Source: Rhodoferax lithotrophicus
GTDB lineage: Bacteria > Pseudomonadota > Gammaproteobacteria > Burkholderiales > Burkholderiaceae_C
Direction of reading: 5' to 3'
DNA: 64,000 bases
NCBI RefSeq assembly: GCF_019973615.1
Contig: NZ_AP024238.1
Coordinates: 1,426,001-1,490,000, forward strand
The position numbers were made by a program, and so were the translations under genes. Below the pieces are notes generated by a model. The model was not told where the DNA came from. It was given only the letters and a program-made list of their open reading frames with translations, and ran no database searches. Of the stretch, positions 57,040 through 64,000 are shown piece after piece (position 1 is the stretch's first letter; each line of letters starts with the position of its first letter).

Positions 57040-59465
57040 ATACAGAAGCCTTGCTGCTGGATGCGTCCAGTGAAATGCTGTTTTTGTTGGATGCGCCTTC
57101 TTTGGTTATTGTGAGCGCCAGCAAGGTTGCCCATGATCAATTGGGGTATGTGCCAGGGGGCCTGATTGGCGTACACATTGGTGACATTGAATGTGCCTTG
57201 TCCGATCTTTTTTTCTGGGATCAGATGAGTGTGTCGGGGTCCGAACTGGAGGCTCATGGCAGTTTTCGTCGATCAGATGGGTCCGTTTTTAATATTCGGA
57301 AATTGGCAAAAAAAGTTGGTGTGCAGGGTGAATACTATTCACTTCGTGCCCGACCCGAGCGGGGTTCCCAGGGATTGGAACGGGGTTTTTACGATCTAGA
57401 GCGGCATATGGCCGCCACACTGGAAGCAACGCAGGATGGCATTCTTCTGACGGACACTGACGGTTCAATCTTGAACATGAACCGGCGGTTTTCAGAGCTG
57501 TGGCCGCTACCCGAAACACTTTTGGAAAGTCGCGATGGCCTTGGCATCGTGGCTTATCTTGACAGCCTGTTGTTCTCCGAACCTGGTGCGGTGAACCAGC
57601 CAACGATCCTGAACAAGGTTGTTGAATTGTTGACAGATCCAGAGGGTGATACTTTTGAGCGCCTGCATTTGCAGGATGGTCGGGTGATTGAATGCTTTTC
57701 CCATCCCGCACGTACACAGGGCAGAACCATTGGCCGGGTCTTTTGTTATCGGGATGTGAGCGAACGCATGCGCCAGGAACAATTGCTCAAAGAGGCTGGC
57801 CTCAAGGCAGAACAGGCGATGAAAAGCAAGAGCCAATTCCTTGCCAATATGAGTCATGAAATCCGTACGCCGATGAATGCCATCCTGGGGATGCTGAAAC
57901 TTGTGCAGGATACCGATCTGAGTTCTCGACAGCTTGACTACATCAACAAGGCCGATGGTGCCGCCCAATCATTACTCGGGTTGATCAACGATATTCTGGA
58001 TTTTTCCAAAATCGATGCAGGAAAGCTTGAACTGGATTCCCAACCATTTGAAGTGGATCACTTGTTGCGTGATCTTGCGGTCATCCTGTCTTCGAGTTTG
58101 GGTAAGAAACCGGTTGATGTGCTGTTTGATCTGGACCCGGCCACGCCTCCATTCCTCATTGGCGACTCGTTGCGTCTGCGCCAAATACTGATTAACCTCA
58201 GCGGGAATGCCATCAAGTTCACGGAACAAGGTGAAGTGGTCTTGCAAATCAAAGTGCTGGGACAGTCTGCCAAGGACACTACGCTGCGATTTTCGGTTTG
58301 TGACAGTGGCATCGGCATCGCCCCGGAGGCCCAACAGCACATCTTTGAAGACTTCTCCCAGGCAGAAGCTTCCACGACACGCCGCTTTGGCGGCACAGGG
58401 TTGGGACTGTCCATCTGTACGCGCCTTGTCGCCATGATGGGGGGGGAGCTCAAGGTGCAAAGTGTTCTGGGCCAGGGCAGCACGTTCTACTTTGACCTGT
58501 CACTGGAAAATGCGGCTTTTGTGAATCAAAAACCGCTGCAAGCGGCCGGGCCTCTGCTGGAGCCGTTGAAGGTGTTGATCGTGGATGACAACGCCACCGC
58601 ACGCCGATTACTAGGCTCCATGGCTCAATCCTTGGGATGGCTGGTGGATACTGCCAGCCACCCGCAGGAGGCTTTGGCCATGGCTGAAGCCCGTTTAGCC
58701 AGAGCACAAAATCCGTATGAGCTTATTTTGATGGACTGGGAAATACCTGAAGCAGATGGATGGGCTGTCATGACACAGGTGTACCAAAGATTCGCGCCAA
58801 CCAAGCTCCCTGTCATGATCAGGCTCTGCACGCATGACCAAGAGTTGCTTGAACAGCACCGTGCAGCAGATCACACCGATCTGCACGGATGTTTGGTCAA
58901 ACCCATGACGGCGTCCATGATGTATGACGTTGTGATGAATGCACGCGTGGCGAGGGGGCTTGCCAGCACACCGCAAAAAACCGTGCCAAAACCGGAAGCA
59001 GGGCAGCTCAGCGGCATGCGGGTGCTGGTGGTTGAAGACAACATGATCAATCGGCAGGTAGCACAAGAGCTGTTGATGGGGCAGGGTGCCATCGTGGAGC
59101 TTGCAGAAAATGGCTTGTTGGGTGTGGCCGCTGTCAAACAAGCCAGTCAAAACACGTCCACAGCCTTTGATGCTGTTTTGATGGACATGCAAATGCCCGT
59201 GATGGACGGATGTGCCGCGACCCGGGTGATTCGTGACGAGCTGGGTTTGCCCAGGTTGCCCATTATTGCCATGACGGCCAATGCCATGGCCAGTGACCGC
59301 GCTGCCTGCCTGAAGGCCGGTATGAACGACCACATTGGCAAACCATTCGATCTGCAGCATTTGGTGAAGGTGTTGTTGACAGTCACCGCTGTTGCGGCTA
59401 CAGGCCATGGCGCCGATGTGCTTCCGTCGGCCACAGCAAGCGAATCTGCATCCAGTTGTGTTTGA
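57036..59465 (+). CDS. hybrid sensor histidine kinase with two receiver domains
   Basis: This 809-residue soluble kinase has PAS-like regions (about 10-110 and 120-240), HisKA with His274 (FLANMSHEIRTPMNAILGM), HATPase (about 330-500; LRQILINLSGNAIKFTEQG, GTGLGLSI), and two receivers, the first with D567 (LILMDWEIPEADG) and the second with D717 (VLMDMQMPVMDG). There is no transmembrane helix and no Hpt domain, so an external Hpt is likely needed to close a phosphorelay. It is translationally coupled to the HD-GYP phosphodiesterase gene, so the pair may control cyclic di-GMP together. Confidence 0.92.
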   Translation: MNTEALLLDASSEMLFLLDAPSLVIVSASKVAHDQLGYVPGGLIGVHIGDIECALSDLFFWDQMSVSGSELEAHGSFRRSDGSVFNIRKLAKKVGVQGEYYSLRARPERGSQGLERGFYDLERHMAATLEATQDGILLTDTDGSILNMNRRFSELWPLPETLLESRDGLGIVAYLDSLLFSEPGAVNQPTILNKVVELLTDPEGDTFERLHLQDGRVIECFSHPARTQGRTIGRVFCYRDVSERMRQEQLLKEAGLKAEQAMKSKSQFLANMSHEIRTPMNAILGMLKLVQDTDLSSRQLDYINKADGAAQSLLGLINDILDFSKIDAGKLELDSQPFEVDHLLRDLAVILSSSLGKKPVDVLFDLDPATPPFLIGDSLRLRQILINLSGNAIKFTEQGEVVLQIKVLGQSAKDTTLRFSVCDSGIGIAPEAQQHIFEDFSQAEASTTRRFGGTGLGLSICTRLVAMMGGELKVQSVLGQGSTFYFDLSLENAAFVNQKPLQAAGPLLEPLKVLIVDDNATARRLLGSMAQSLGWLVDTASHPQEALAMAEARLARAQNPYELILMDWEIPEADGWAVMTQVYQRFAPTKLPVMIRLCTHDQELLEQHRAADHTDLHGCLVKPMTASMMYDVVMNARVARGLASTPQKTVPKPEAGQLSGMRVLVVEDNMINRQVAQELLMGQGAIVELAENGLLGVAAVKQASQNTSTAFDAVLMDMQMPVMDGCAATRVIRDELGLPRLPIIAMTANAMASDRAACLKAGMNDHIGKPFDLQHLVKVLLTVTAVAATGHGADVLPSATASESASSCV

Positions 59466-59528
59466 TCGTCAACTTGACTCGAAATCCCTGTCAATCAGCT
59501 GTCATATGCTATGTAAAATGTAGCAATT

Positions 59529-60278
59529 ATGGCCACCAAACGCATTTCGGATGAACCCGCTTACGTGCTGCACCGCTACGACTGGAGCGAATCCAGCCTG
59601 ATTCTGGAAATCTTCACCCGCCACCACGGCCGTATGGCGCTGGTGGCCAAAGGGGTCAAGCGGCCCAGTTCAAGCTTTCGCCCGATCTTGCTGCCGCTGC
59701 AGCCGCTGCACCTGGCCTTTGGCGGCGATGCCGAGATCAAAACCCTCAAAGCCGCCGAATGGCAGGGCGGCCACGTCATGCCCACCGGCGACGCGCTGAT
59801 GTCAGGCCTGTACCTGAACGAGTTGCTGCTGCATTTGCTGGCCCGTGAAGACCCGCACCCACTGTTGTTTGACGTGTACGCCAGCGTCGTGCAGATCATT
59901 GCCAGCGAACATGGCGAGGTGCTGGAGTCTGCGTTGCGTGCGTTTGAGCTGCTGCTGCTGCGTGAAATTGGCCTGCTGCCGTTGCTCGACGCCCAAACCA
60001 TGACCCTGCTGGCTCTGCACCCGGATGAGCGCTACACCCTGGTGCCCGAAGGTGGCCTGCGCCAGGCCAGTGCCGCTGACCGCACCAGCCTGAATGGCGC
60101 GCAGTGGATGTCCTTGCAACAGGTGCTGGGCGAGCGTGTGCCATTTGTCACCGTGCTGCGCGCTTGCGCTGAGGTGGCCAGCGCCCTGAAGCCGCAACTG
60201 CGCACCCTGCTCAATTACCATTGTGGGGTGTCGACTTTGCGAACACGGCAAATGATGGTCGATTTGCAAAGCCTGTAA
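59529..60278 (+). CDS. recO: DNA repair protein RecO
   Basis: This 249-residue protein loads RecA on SSB-covered DNA as part of RecFOR. The N-terminal OB fold starts [41 protein letters not shown], and the family C-terminal helical domain follows ([24 protein letters not shown]). It lacks the four zinc-binding cysteines present in some RecO proteins. It begins the recO-pdxJ-acpS-nagZ set, an arrangement common in betaproteobacteria. Confidence 0.95.
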   Translation: MATKRISDEPAYVLHRYDWSESSLILEIFTRHHGRMALVAKGVKRPSSSFRPILLPLQPLHLAFGGDAEIKTLKAAEWQGGHVMPTGDALMSGLYLNELLLHLLAREDPHPLLFDVYASVVQIIASEHGEVLESALRAFELLLLREIGLLPLLDAQTMTLLALHPDERYTLVPEGGLRQASAADRTSLNGAQWMSLQQVLGERVPFVTVLRACAEVASALKPQLRTLLNYHCGVSTLRTRQMMVDLQSL

Positions 60279-60323
60279 GGGCCGCCCGACCCCATGCCCA
60301 AGACAGAAAAGGATTCAGAACCC

Positions 60324-61118
60324 ATGACTTTCATCACCACTGCACTTTCCGTCAACCTGAACAAAGTGGCCTTGGTGCGCAACACGCGCCACTTGGGCAT
60401 ACCCAGCGTCACCCGCGCCGCCACGCTGTGCCTGCAAGCCGGGGCGCACGGCATCACCGTGCACCCGCGCCCGGACGAGCGCCATATTCGCGCCAGCGAC
60501 GTGCCCGAGCTGGCCACGCTGCTCAAAGACTGGCCAGATCGTGAATTCAACATTGAAGGCAACCCGTTTCACAACCTGATGGACGTGGTCGGCCAACTGG
60601 TGGCGGCCAAACTGCCGGTGCACCAGGTAACCTTTGTGCCCGATTCCGAAGGCCAATTCACCAGCGACCACGGCTGGAGTTTTCCAGCGGATGCGCAGCG
60701 ATTAAAACCCCTGATCGACCAGGCCCACGCCTGGGGCCTGCGCGTGAGCCTGTTCATGGATGCCGACACTGCGCCCATGGCCGCCGCCAAAGCGCTGGGG
60801 GCCGACCGGGTGGAGTTGTACACCGAGCCCTACGCCGCTGCTTGGGGCACACCAGAGCAGACCGATCAACTGGCGCGTTTTGCCGCCGCCGCCCAGGCCG
60901 CGCTCGATGCAGGCTTGCAAGTCAACGCCGGTCATGACCTGAACCTGGACAACCTCACCGCGTTCATCGCCCATGTGCCCAAGGTGAGCGAAGTGTCGAT
61001 TGGCCACGCGCTGATTGCCGACGCGCTGGAGATGGGTTACGCCGCCACGGTGCAAAGTTATCTGCGTTGCCTGACGCTGGGTGACCGGTTAGCGCAAGGC
61101 GGTTTGAGCGTCGGCTGA
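60324..61118 (+). CDS. pdxJ: pyridoxine 5'-phosphate synthase
   Basis: This 264-residue TIM-barrel enzyme closes the ring of pyridoxine phosphate from 1-deoxyxylulose 5-phosphate and an aminoacetone phosphate derivative. Motifs: [58 protein letters not shown] and [12 protein letters not shown]. The start at 60324 (AAGGA ten bases upstream) is preferred to the ATG at 60294, which adds ten polar residues. The length of about 250 fits the family. Confidence 0.94.
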   Translation: MTFITTALSVNLNKVALVRNTRHLGIPSVTRAATLCLQAGAHGITVHPRPDERHIRASDVPELATLLKDWPDREFNIEGNPFHNLMDVVGQLVAAKLPVHQVTFVPDSEGQFTSDHGWSFPADAQRLKPLIDQAHAWGLRVSLFMDADTAPMAAAKALGADRVELYTEPYAAAWGTPEQTDQLARFAAAAQAALDAGLQVNAGHDLNLDNLTAFIAHVPKVSEVSIGHALIADALEMGYAATVQSYLRCLTLGDRLAQGGLSVG

Positions 61119-61143
61119 TCCCCGTTTTGACCCTGCCCACCCC

Positions 61144-61551
61144 ATGATCTACGGCATAGGCACCGACATTTGCGACATCCGCCGCATCCAGGCCAGTCTG
61201 GCACGCCATGGGGAGCGGTTTGCCGAAAAAATCCTTAGCGAGGTCGAGCTGACCACCTGGCAGATGCGCAGCCAGCGCTGGCCCGAGCGCGGCGTGCGTT
61301 ACCTGGCCACCCGTTTCAGCGCCAAAGAAGCGTTCAGCAAGGCCATCGGGCTGGGCATGCGTATGCCCATGACCTGGCGCAGCTGTGAAATTGGCAAACT
61401 GCCCAGCGGCCAGCCGACCATCGTGTTGCACGGTGAATTAAAAATCTGGTTCGATGCCAAAGGTTTGAGCGCCCATGTGACCGTGACCGACGAAACCGAC
61501 TATGCCGCCAGCTTTTGTGTGGTTGAGTATTCAGATAAAAACAGGCTGTAA
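61144..61551 (+). CDS. acpS: holo-[acyl-carrier-protein] synthase
   Basis: This 135-residue enzyme transfers the phosphopantetheine arm of CoA to acyl carrier protein. The two family motifs are present: [12 protein letters not shown] (3-14; Asp binds Mg) and [13 protein letters not shown] (about 57-69; Glu binds Mg). Length fits the trimeric AcpS type. It follows pdxJ by 25 bases, a conserved neighbour pair. Confidence 0.95.
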   Translation: MIYGIGTDICDIRRIQASLARHGERFAEKILSEVELTTWQMRSQRWPERGVRYLATRFSAKEAFSKAIGLGMRMPMTWRSCEIGKLPSGQPTIVLHGELKIWFDAKGLSAHVTVTDETDYAASFCVVEYSDKNRL

Positions 61552-61595
61552 CGCTTATTTTATAAGCGTAAGCAGCTATTCATTAAATAGCAAAT
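61549..61595 (+). repeat. partial dispersed repeat between acpS and nagZ
   Basis: CGCTTATTTTATAAGCGTAA then GCAGCTATTCATTAAATAGC. The CGCTTAT-TTT-ATAAGCG dyad is perfect; the GGCCTCTAG start is missing. Confidence 0.65.
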
Positions 61596-61596
61596 C

Positions 61597-62679
61597 ATGA
61601 CTTTTCACGCTCCCTTGATCATTGACATTGCCGGCACCAGCTTGAGCAAAATCGACAAAAACCGTCTCAAGCACCCACTGGTTGGTGGCTTGATCCTGTT
61701 TGCCCGCAACTTTTCTGACCGCGCCCAGCTGACCGCCCTGTGCCACGACATCAAAAGGCAGCGCAAAGACCTGCTGATCTGTGTTGACCATGAAGGTGGC
61801 CGGGTGCAGCGCTTTAAAACCGATGGCTTCACCCACCTGCCCGCCATGCGGGCGCTGGGCGAGATGTGGCTGATGGATGGCAAAACCGGGCAGGGCAGTG
61901 GGGCCATGCGGGCCACCCGCGCCGCCACCGCGTGTGGTTATGTGCTCGGGGCCGAGTTACGGGCTTGCGGGGTTGATTTGAGTTTCACCCCGGTGCTGGA
62001 TCTGGATTTTGGCGAAAGCAGCGTGATTGGTGACCGCGCTTTTGCGCGTGATCCGCGCGTGGTCAGCCTGCTGGCCAAAAGCCTGATGCACGGCCTGCAC
62101 TTGAGCGGCATGGCCAATTGCGGCAAACATTTTCCGGGGCACGGCTTTGTGGCGGCCGACTCCCACACCGACATTCCTGTGGACAAACGCAGCCTCAAAG
62201 CCATTCTGGCCGACGATGCCCAACCCTATAACTGGCTGGGCATGGCCCTGGCCAGCGTGATGCCCGCGCATGTGATCTACCCCAAAGTGGATAAGCGCCC
62301 GGCGGGTTTTTCCGGCAAATGGCTGGGTGATATTCTGCGCGGTCAGCTGCAATTTACCGGCGCGGTGTTCAGCGACGACCTGTCCATGGCCGGGGCCCGG
62401 ATGCTGGACGGCCAAGCCGTCAGCACCACTCAGGCCGCCATTGCCGCCTTGAATGCCGGGTGCGACATGGTGCTGCTGTGTAACCAGTCGCTAGGGGATG
62501 GGCTGGAGGTTGACACGCTCATCAACGGCCTGACCGAAGCCCAGCTCAAGGGTGAATGGCAGGCGCAGGATGACAGTGAAATTCGCCGTCGCGCCCTGTT
62601 GCCCCGAAGCCCGGCTACCACCTGGGATGCACTGATGGTGCAGCCCGCTTACATGCAGGCGCTGGATCAACTGCCCTGA
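61597..62679 (+). CDS. nagZ: beta-N-acetylhexosaminidase NagZ
   Basis: This 360-residue cytosolic family GH3 enzyme removes GlcNAc from muropeptides during cell-wall recycling. Motifs: ICVDHEGGRVQRF (substrate-binding), the histidine loop GKHFPGHGFVAADSHTDIP (about 175-195, catalytic Asp-His dyad) and the nucleophile region FSDDLSMAGA. The length matches E. coli (341) with a slight C-terminal extension. The 5' leader is the partial repeat at 61549-61595. Confidence 0.95.
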   Translation: MTFHAPLIIDIAGTSLSKIDKNRLKHPLVGGLILFARNFSDRAQLTALCHDIKRQRKDLLICVDHEGGRVQRFKTDGFTHLPAMRALGEMWLMDGKTGQGSGAMRATRAATACGYVLGAELRACGVDLSFTPVLDLDFGESSVIGDRAFARDPRVVSLLAKSLMHGLHLSGMANCGKHFPGHGFVAADSHTDIPVDKRSLKAILADDAQPYNWLGMALASVMPAHVIYPKVDKRPAGFSGKWLGDILRGQLQFTGAVFSDDLSMAGARMLDGQAVSTTQAAIAALNAGCDMVLLCNQSLGDGLEVDTLINGLTEAQLKGEWQAQDDSEIRRRALLPRSPATTWDALMVQPAYMQALDQLP

Positions 62680-62685
62680 TGAAGT

Positions 62686-62913
62686 TCAGGGTGCGCGGTG
62701 CAGCCGGGGCGCAGACAGCGCCACAATCATGTCGCTGCTGGCGGCATCCACATTGGGGTGGGTTTTGAGCAGGTTGCCAGCGGCCATTTGTTTGCGCAAA
62801 TCCTGCAGGTCTTTCACCGAGGGGGCAACCTTGATTTGGGCAATGGCAGCGGTGCTGTTGCCCCCTTTGATCAGGGCCATGACTTTGGTGGCCCAGACGC
62901 TTTGACGTGACAT
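62686..62913 (-). CDS. small conserved-looking protein of unknown function
   Basis: This 75-residue protein starts at ATG 62913 after AAAGGAATCATCC, a good ribosome site. The sequence is helical and soluble (WATKVMALIKGGNSTAAIAQ, then VKDLQDLRKQMAAG). It is convergent with nagZ, 6 bases apart, and has a dispersed repeat upstream, so it is transcribed alone. I do not recognise the family. The frame could be extended to 62967, but that start has no ribosome site. Confidence 0.6.
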   Translation of the reverse strand: MSRQSVWATKVMALIKGGNSTAAIAQIKVAPSVKDLQDLRKQMAAGNLLKTHPNVDAASSDMIVALSAPRLHRAP

Positions 62914-62940
62914 GGATGATTCCTTTGTTTGATTTTGTAA

Positions 62941-63000
62941 GCTATTTTGGCATATTGTGCTTGTCAAATAAGCGCAAGCAGCTATGAAAAATAGAGCATC
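62941..63000 (+). repeat. dispersed repeat upstream of yciH-like gene
   Basis: GCTATTTTGGCATATTGTGC, TTGTCAAATAAGCGCAAGC, AGCTATGAAAAATAGAGCAT. The GCCTCTAG box has become GGCATATTG, but the AAGCGCAAGCAGCTAT part is kept. Confidence 0.65.
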
Positions 63001-63022
63001 TTAACCCTTGTAGACCCGCATC

Positions 63023-63385
63023 ATGAAATCCAAACTCATCAGCAGTGGCTTGGTGTACAGCACCGACAGTGGCCGCATGTGTCCCGATTGCCGCCAACCG
63101 GTGGCCGCCTGCCAATGCCGTGCGGCCCAATCGAGACCCCGCGGTGATGGCATTGTGCGCGTCTCGCGCGAAACCAAAGGCCGTGCCGGCAAAGGGGTCA
63201 CCCTGGTCAAAGGGCTTGATGTGGACGATGCCGCGCTGGTGGCCCTGGGCAAGCAGCTCAAAACTGCCTGTGGCTCAGGTGGCACGGTGAAAGAAGGCGT
63301 GATTGAAGTGCAGGGCGACCATGTGGAGCGTGTCATGGCGCTGCTGCAAGCCCAGGGGCACAAGGTCAAACGCGCCGGAGGTTAA
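63023..63385 (+). CDS. yciH: SUI1-like translation factor (YciH type)
   Basis: This 120-residue protein carries a SUI1 (eIF1-like) domain: GRAGKGVTLVKGLDVDD (about 54-70), then KTACGSGGTVKEGVIEVQGDH (about 82-102). The N-terminal part contains CPDCRQPVAACQC, a possible metal site. YciH-type proteins influence start-codon selection and are linked to stress response in E. coli. It is 3 bases upstream of the DUF3820 gene and so probably co-transcribed. Confidence 0.9.
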   Translation: MKSKLISSGLVYSTDSGRMCPDCRQPVAACQCRAAQSRPRGDGIVRVSRETKGRAGKGVTLVKGLDVDDAALVALGKQLKTACGSGGTVKEGVIEVQGDHVERVMALLQAQGHKVKRAGG

Positions 63386-63388
63386 ACG

Positions 63389-63598
63389 ATGAACCCCGAA
63401 GACCTGCAACTGCTGGTGACCCGCACCATGCCCTTTGGCAAATACAAGGGCCGCCTGATTGCCGACCTGCCGGGCGACTACCTGCGCTGGTTTGTGCGCG
63501 AAGGTGTGCCCAAGGGTGAAACCGGCCGCCTGATTGCCCTGATGCACGAGATTGACCACAACGGGCTGAGCGATTTGCTCAAGCCACTGCGGAAGTAA
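63389..63598 (+). CDS. DUF3820 family protein
   Basis: This 69-residue protein matches the DUF3820 pattern: MPFGKYKGRLIADLPGDYLRWFVREGVPKGETGRL, a compact helical domain, some members of which are annotated as quorum-sensing regulated virulence factors without clear biochemistry. It begins 3 bases after the SUI1-like gene. Length is usual for the family. Confidence 0.85.
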   Translation: MNPEDLQLLVTRTMPFGKYKGRLIADLPGDYLRWFVREGVPKGETGRLIALMHEIDHNGLSDLLKPLRK

Positions 63599-64000
63599 AA
63601 ATCAACTCCCGGCAGATTGAAGCCTACAAACCGATGTGATTGCCAAGCTGCTGCAAAGACAGTTTGATGTTTTCTTTGATAGATCGTTCATTTGCGATGC
63701 GCAGCTGGGCATGCCGCCATCTTGGACTGCAGTTTTGGCATCTGTGAAGAGTCCTACTGGGTAGCCTTGCAAGTCATTCAGCGTGGTTGCATGGAGATTT
63801 ATGCTCTGTTATTCATAGCTTCTTACGCCTTCTGGATAGGCGTAAGAAGCCATTTTTACTCCTGGATTCAACTCACTGGCAAAAGATGGGGAGCTTGATC
63901 ACTTGGAGCGCTTGAACCCATTGCTTGACACCGGTGAAGATGCCATTGGCCTGGCGTTGATGGACGAACAACTGCCCAGCGTGTGCGCACACGCAAGGCC
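63599..64000. other. end region without a complete gene
   Basis: No complete gene is supported here. On the minus strand a frame ending at TAG 63624-63626 reads RIANERSIKENIKLSLQQLG, and may be the 3' end of a degraded gene. On the plus strand a frame is open from 63846 to the window edge (DGELDHLERLNPLLDTGED is its best part) and could be a gene cut by the edge or a remnant, since no ATG precedes it. Between the two lies the inverted repeat at 63818-63850. Confidence 0.3.
63818..63850. repeat. perfect 13-bp inverted repeat, possibly derived from the dispersed repeat
   Basis: GCTTCTTACGCCT and AGGCGTAAGAAGC flank the 7-base loop TCTGGAT. The flanks (ATTCATAGCTTCTTACGCC) resemble the reverse complement of GCGTAAGCAGCTAT in the dispersed repeat, so this may be two head-to-head half copies. 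It would fold into a strong hairpin, but the short T run argues for only partial terminator function. Confidence 0.6.

Overview
The window looks like chromosomal DNA of a betaproteobacterium in the family Comamonadaceae, most like Rhodoferax or a close relative. This is an inference from gene content: the gyrA-serC-pheA-tyrA-aroA/cmk-rpsA-ihfB-lapA-lapB-hldE-hldD block, the aroA-cmk gene fusion, an OmpA-family gene divergent from gyrA, and a dispersed GGCCTCTAG...AAGCGTAAGCAGCTAT repeat. No tRNA, rRNA, CRISPR array, integrase or complete insertion sequence was found. Most genes are GC-rich; a few (28329-30602, 39750-40241) are clearly more AT-rich.

Left part (1-22110), metabolism and sensing. 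Two copies of an M20-type amidohydrolase gene frame a KTSC protein and a lipase/lipase-chaperone pair; the second amidohydrolase copy is a pseudogene with an internal deletion. A LOG-family gene follows. Then comes modABC, divergent from modE, with a ModE-type operator between them. An AcoR-like regulator without the AAA+ domain is divergent from a sensor kinase/sigma-54 response regulator pair. That pair sits directly upstream of a dihaem-like ethylbenzene-dehydrogenase-type protein with a good -24/-12 promoter. A PhnD-like lipoprotein is translationally coupled to a membrane diguanylate cyclase. The aldehyde:ferredoxin oxidoreductase operon (Fe-S subunit, W/Mo catalytic subunit, FAD subunit, MoaD-like protein, small unknown) matches the heterotrimeric AorABC type. 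The nearby modABC/modE could supply molybdate or tungstate for its cofactor.

Middle (22357-40700), envelope and accessory genes. A 1990-residue alpha-2-macroglobulin with an intact CLEQ thioester is coupled to an AT-rich 757-residue secreted protein of unknown function and followed by penicillin-binding protein 1C. This is a periplasmic defence and cell-wall repair set. After it come a GNAT enzyme, a lipoprotein-type amidohydrolase, a LuxR-type regulator and a BenE-type transporter. The 38.6-40.3 kb stretch is accessory. It holds two repeats, a truncated reading frame, and two small exported-protein genes followed by attC-like imperfect palindromes, which could be a small integron-cassette remnant without integrase.

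Right part (40309-63598), mainly housekeeping. It has crcB, a helix-hairpin-helix protein, heptose and LPS-assembly genes (hldD, hldE kinase, lapB, lapA), ihfB, rpsA, aromatic amino-acid and serine genes, gyrA, an OmpA-family protein, an HD-GYP/hybrid-kinase pair, recO-pdxJ-acpS-nagZ, a SUI1-like factor and a DUF3820 protein. The last 400 bases hold a 13-bp inverted repeat and only fragments of possible coding sequence.

The signals least explained by ordinary annotation are three. The dispersed repeat lies between genes but also inside the coding sequences of pbpC, benE and aroA-cmk. The attC-like array is the second. The third is the set of sensory pairs in which a periplasmic or haem protein sits beside a signalling enzyme.
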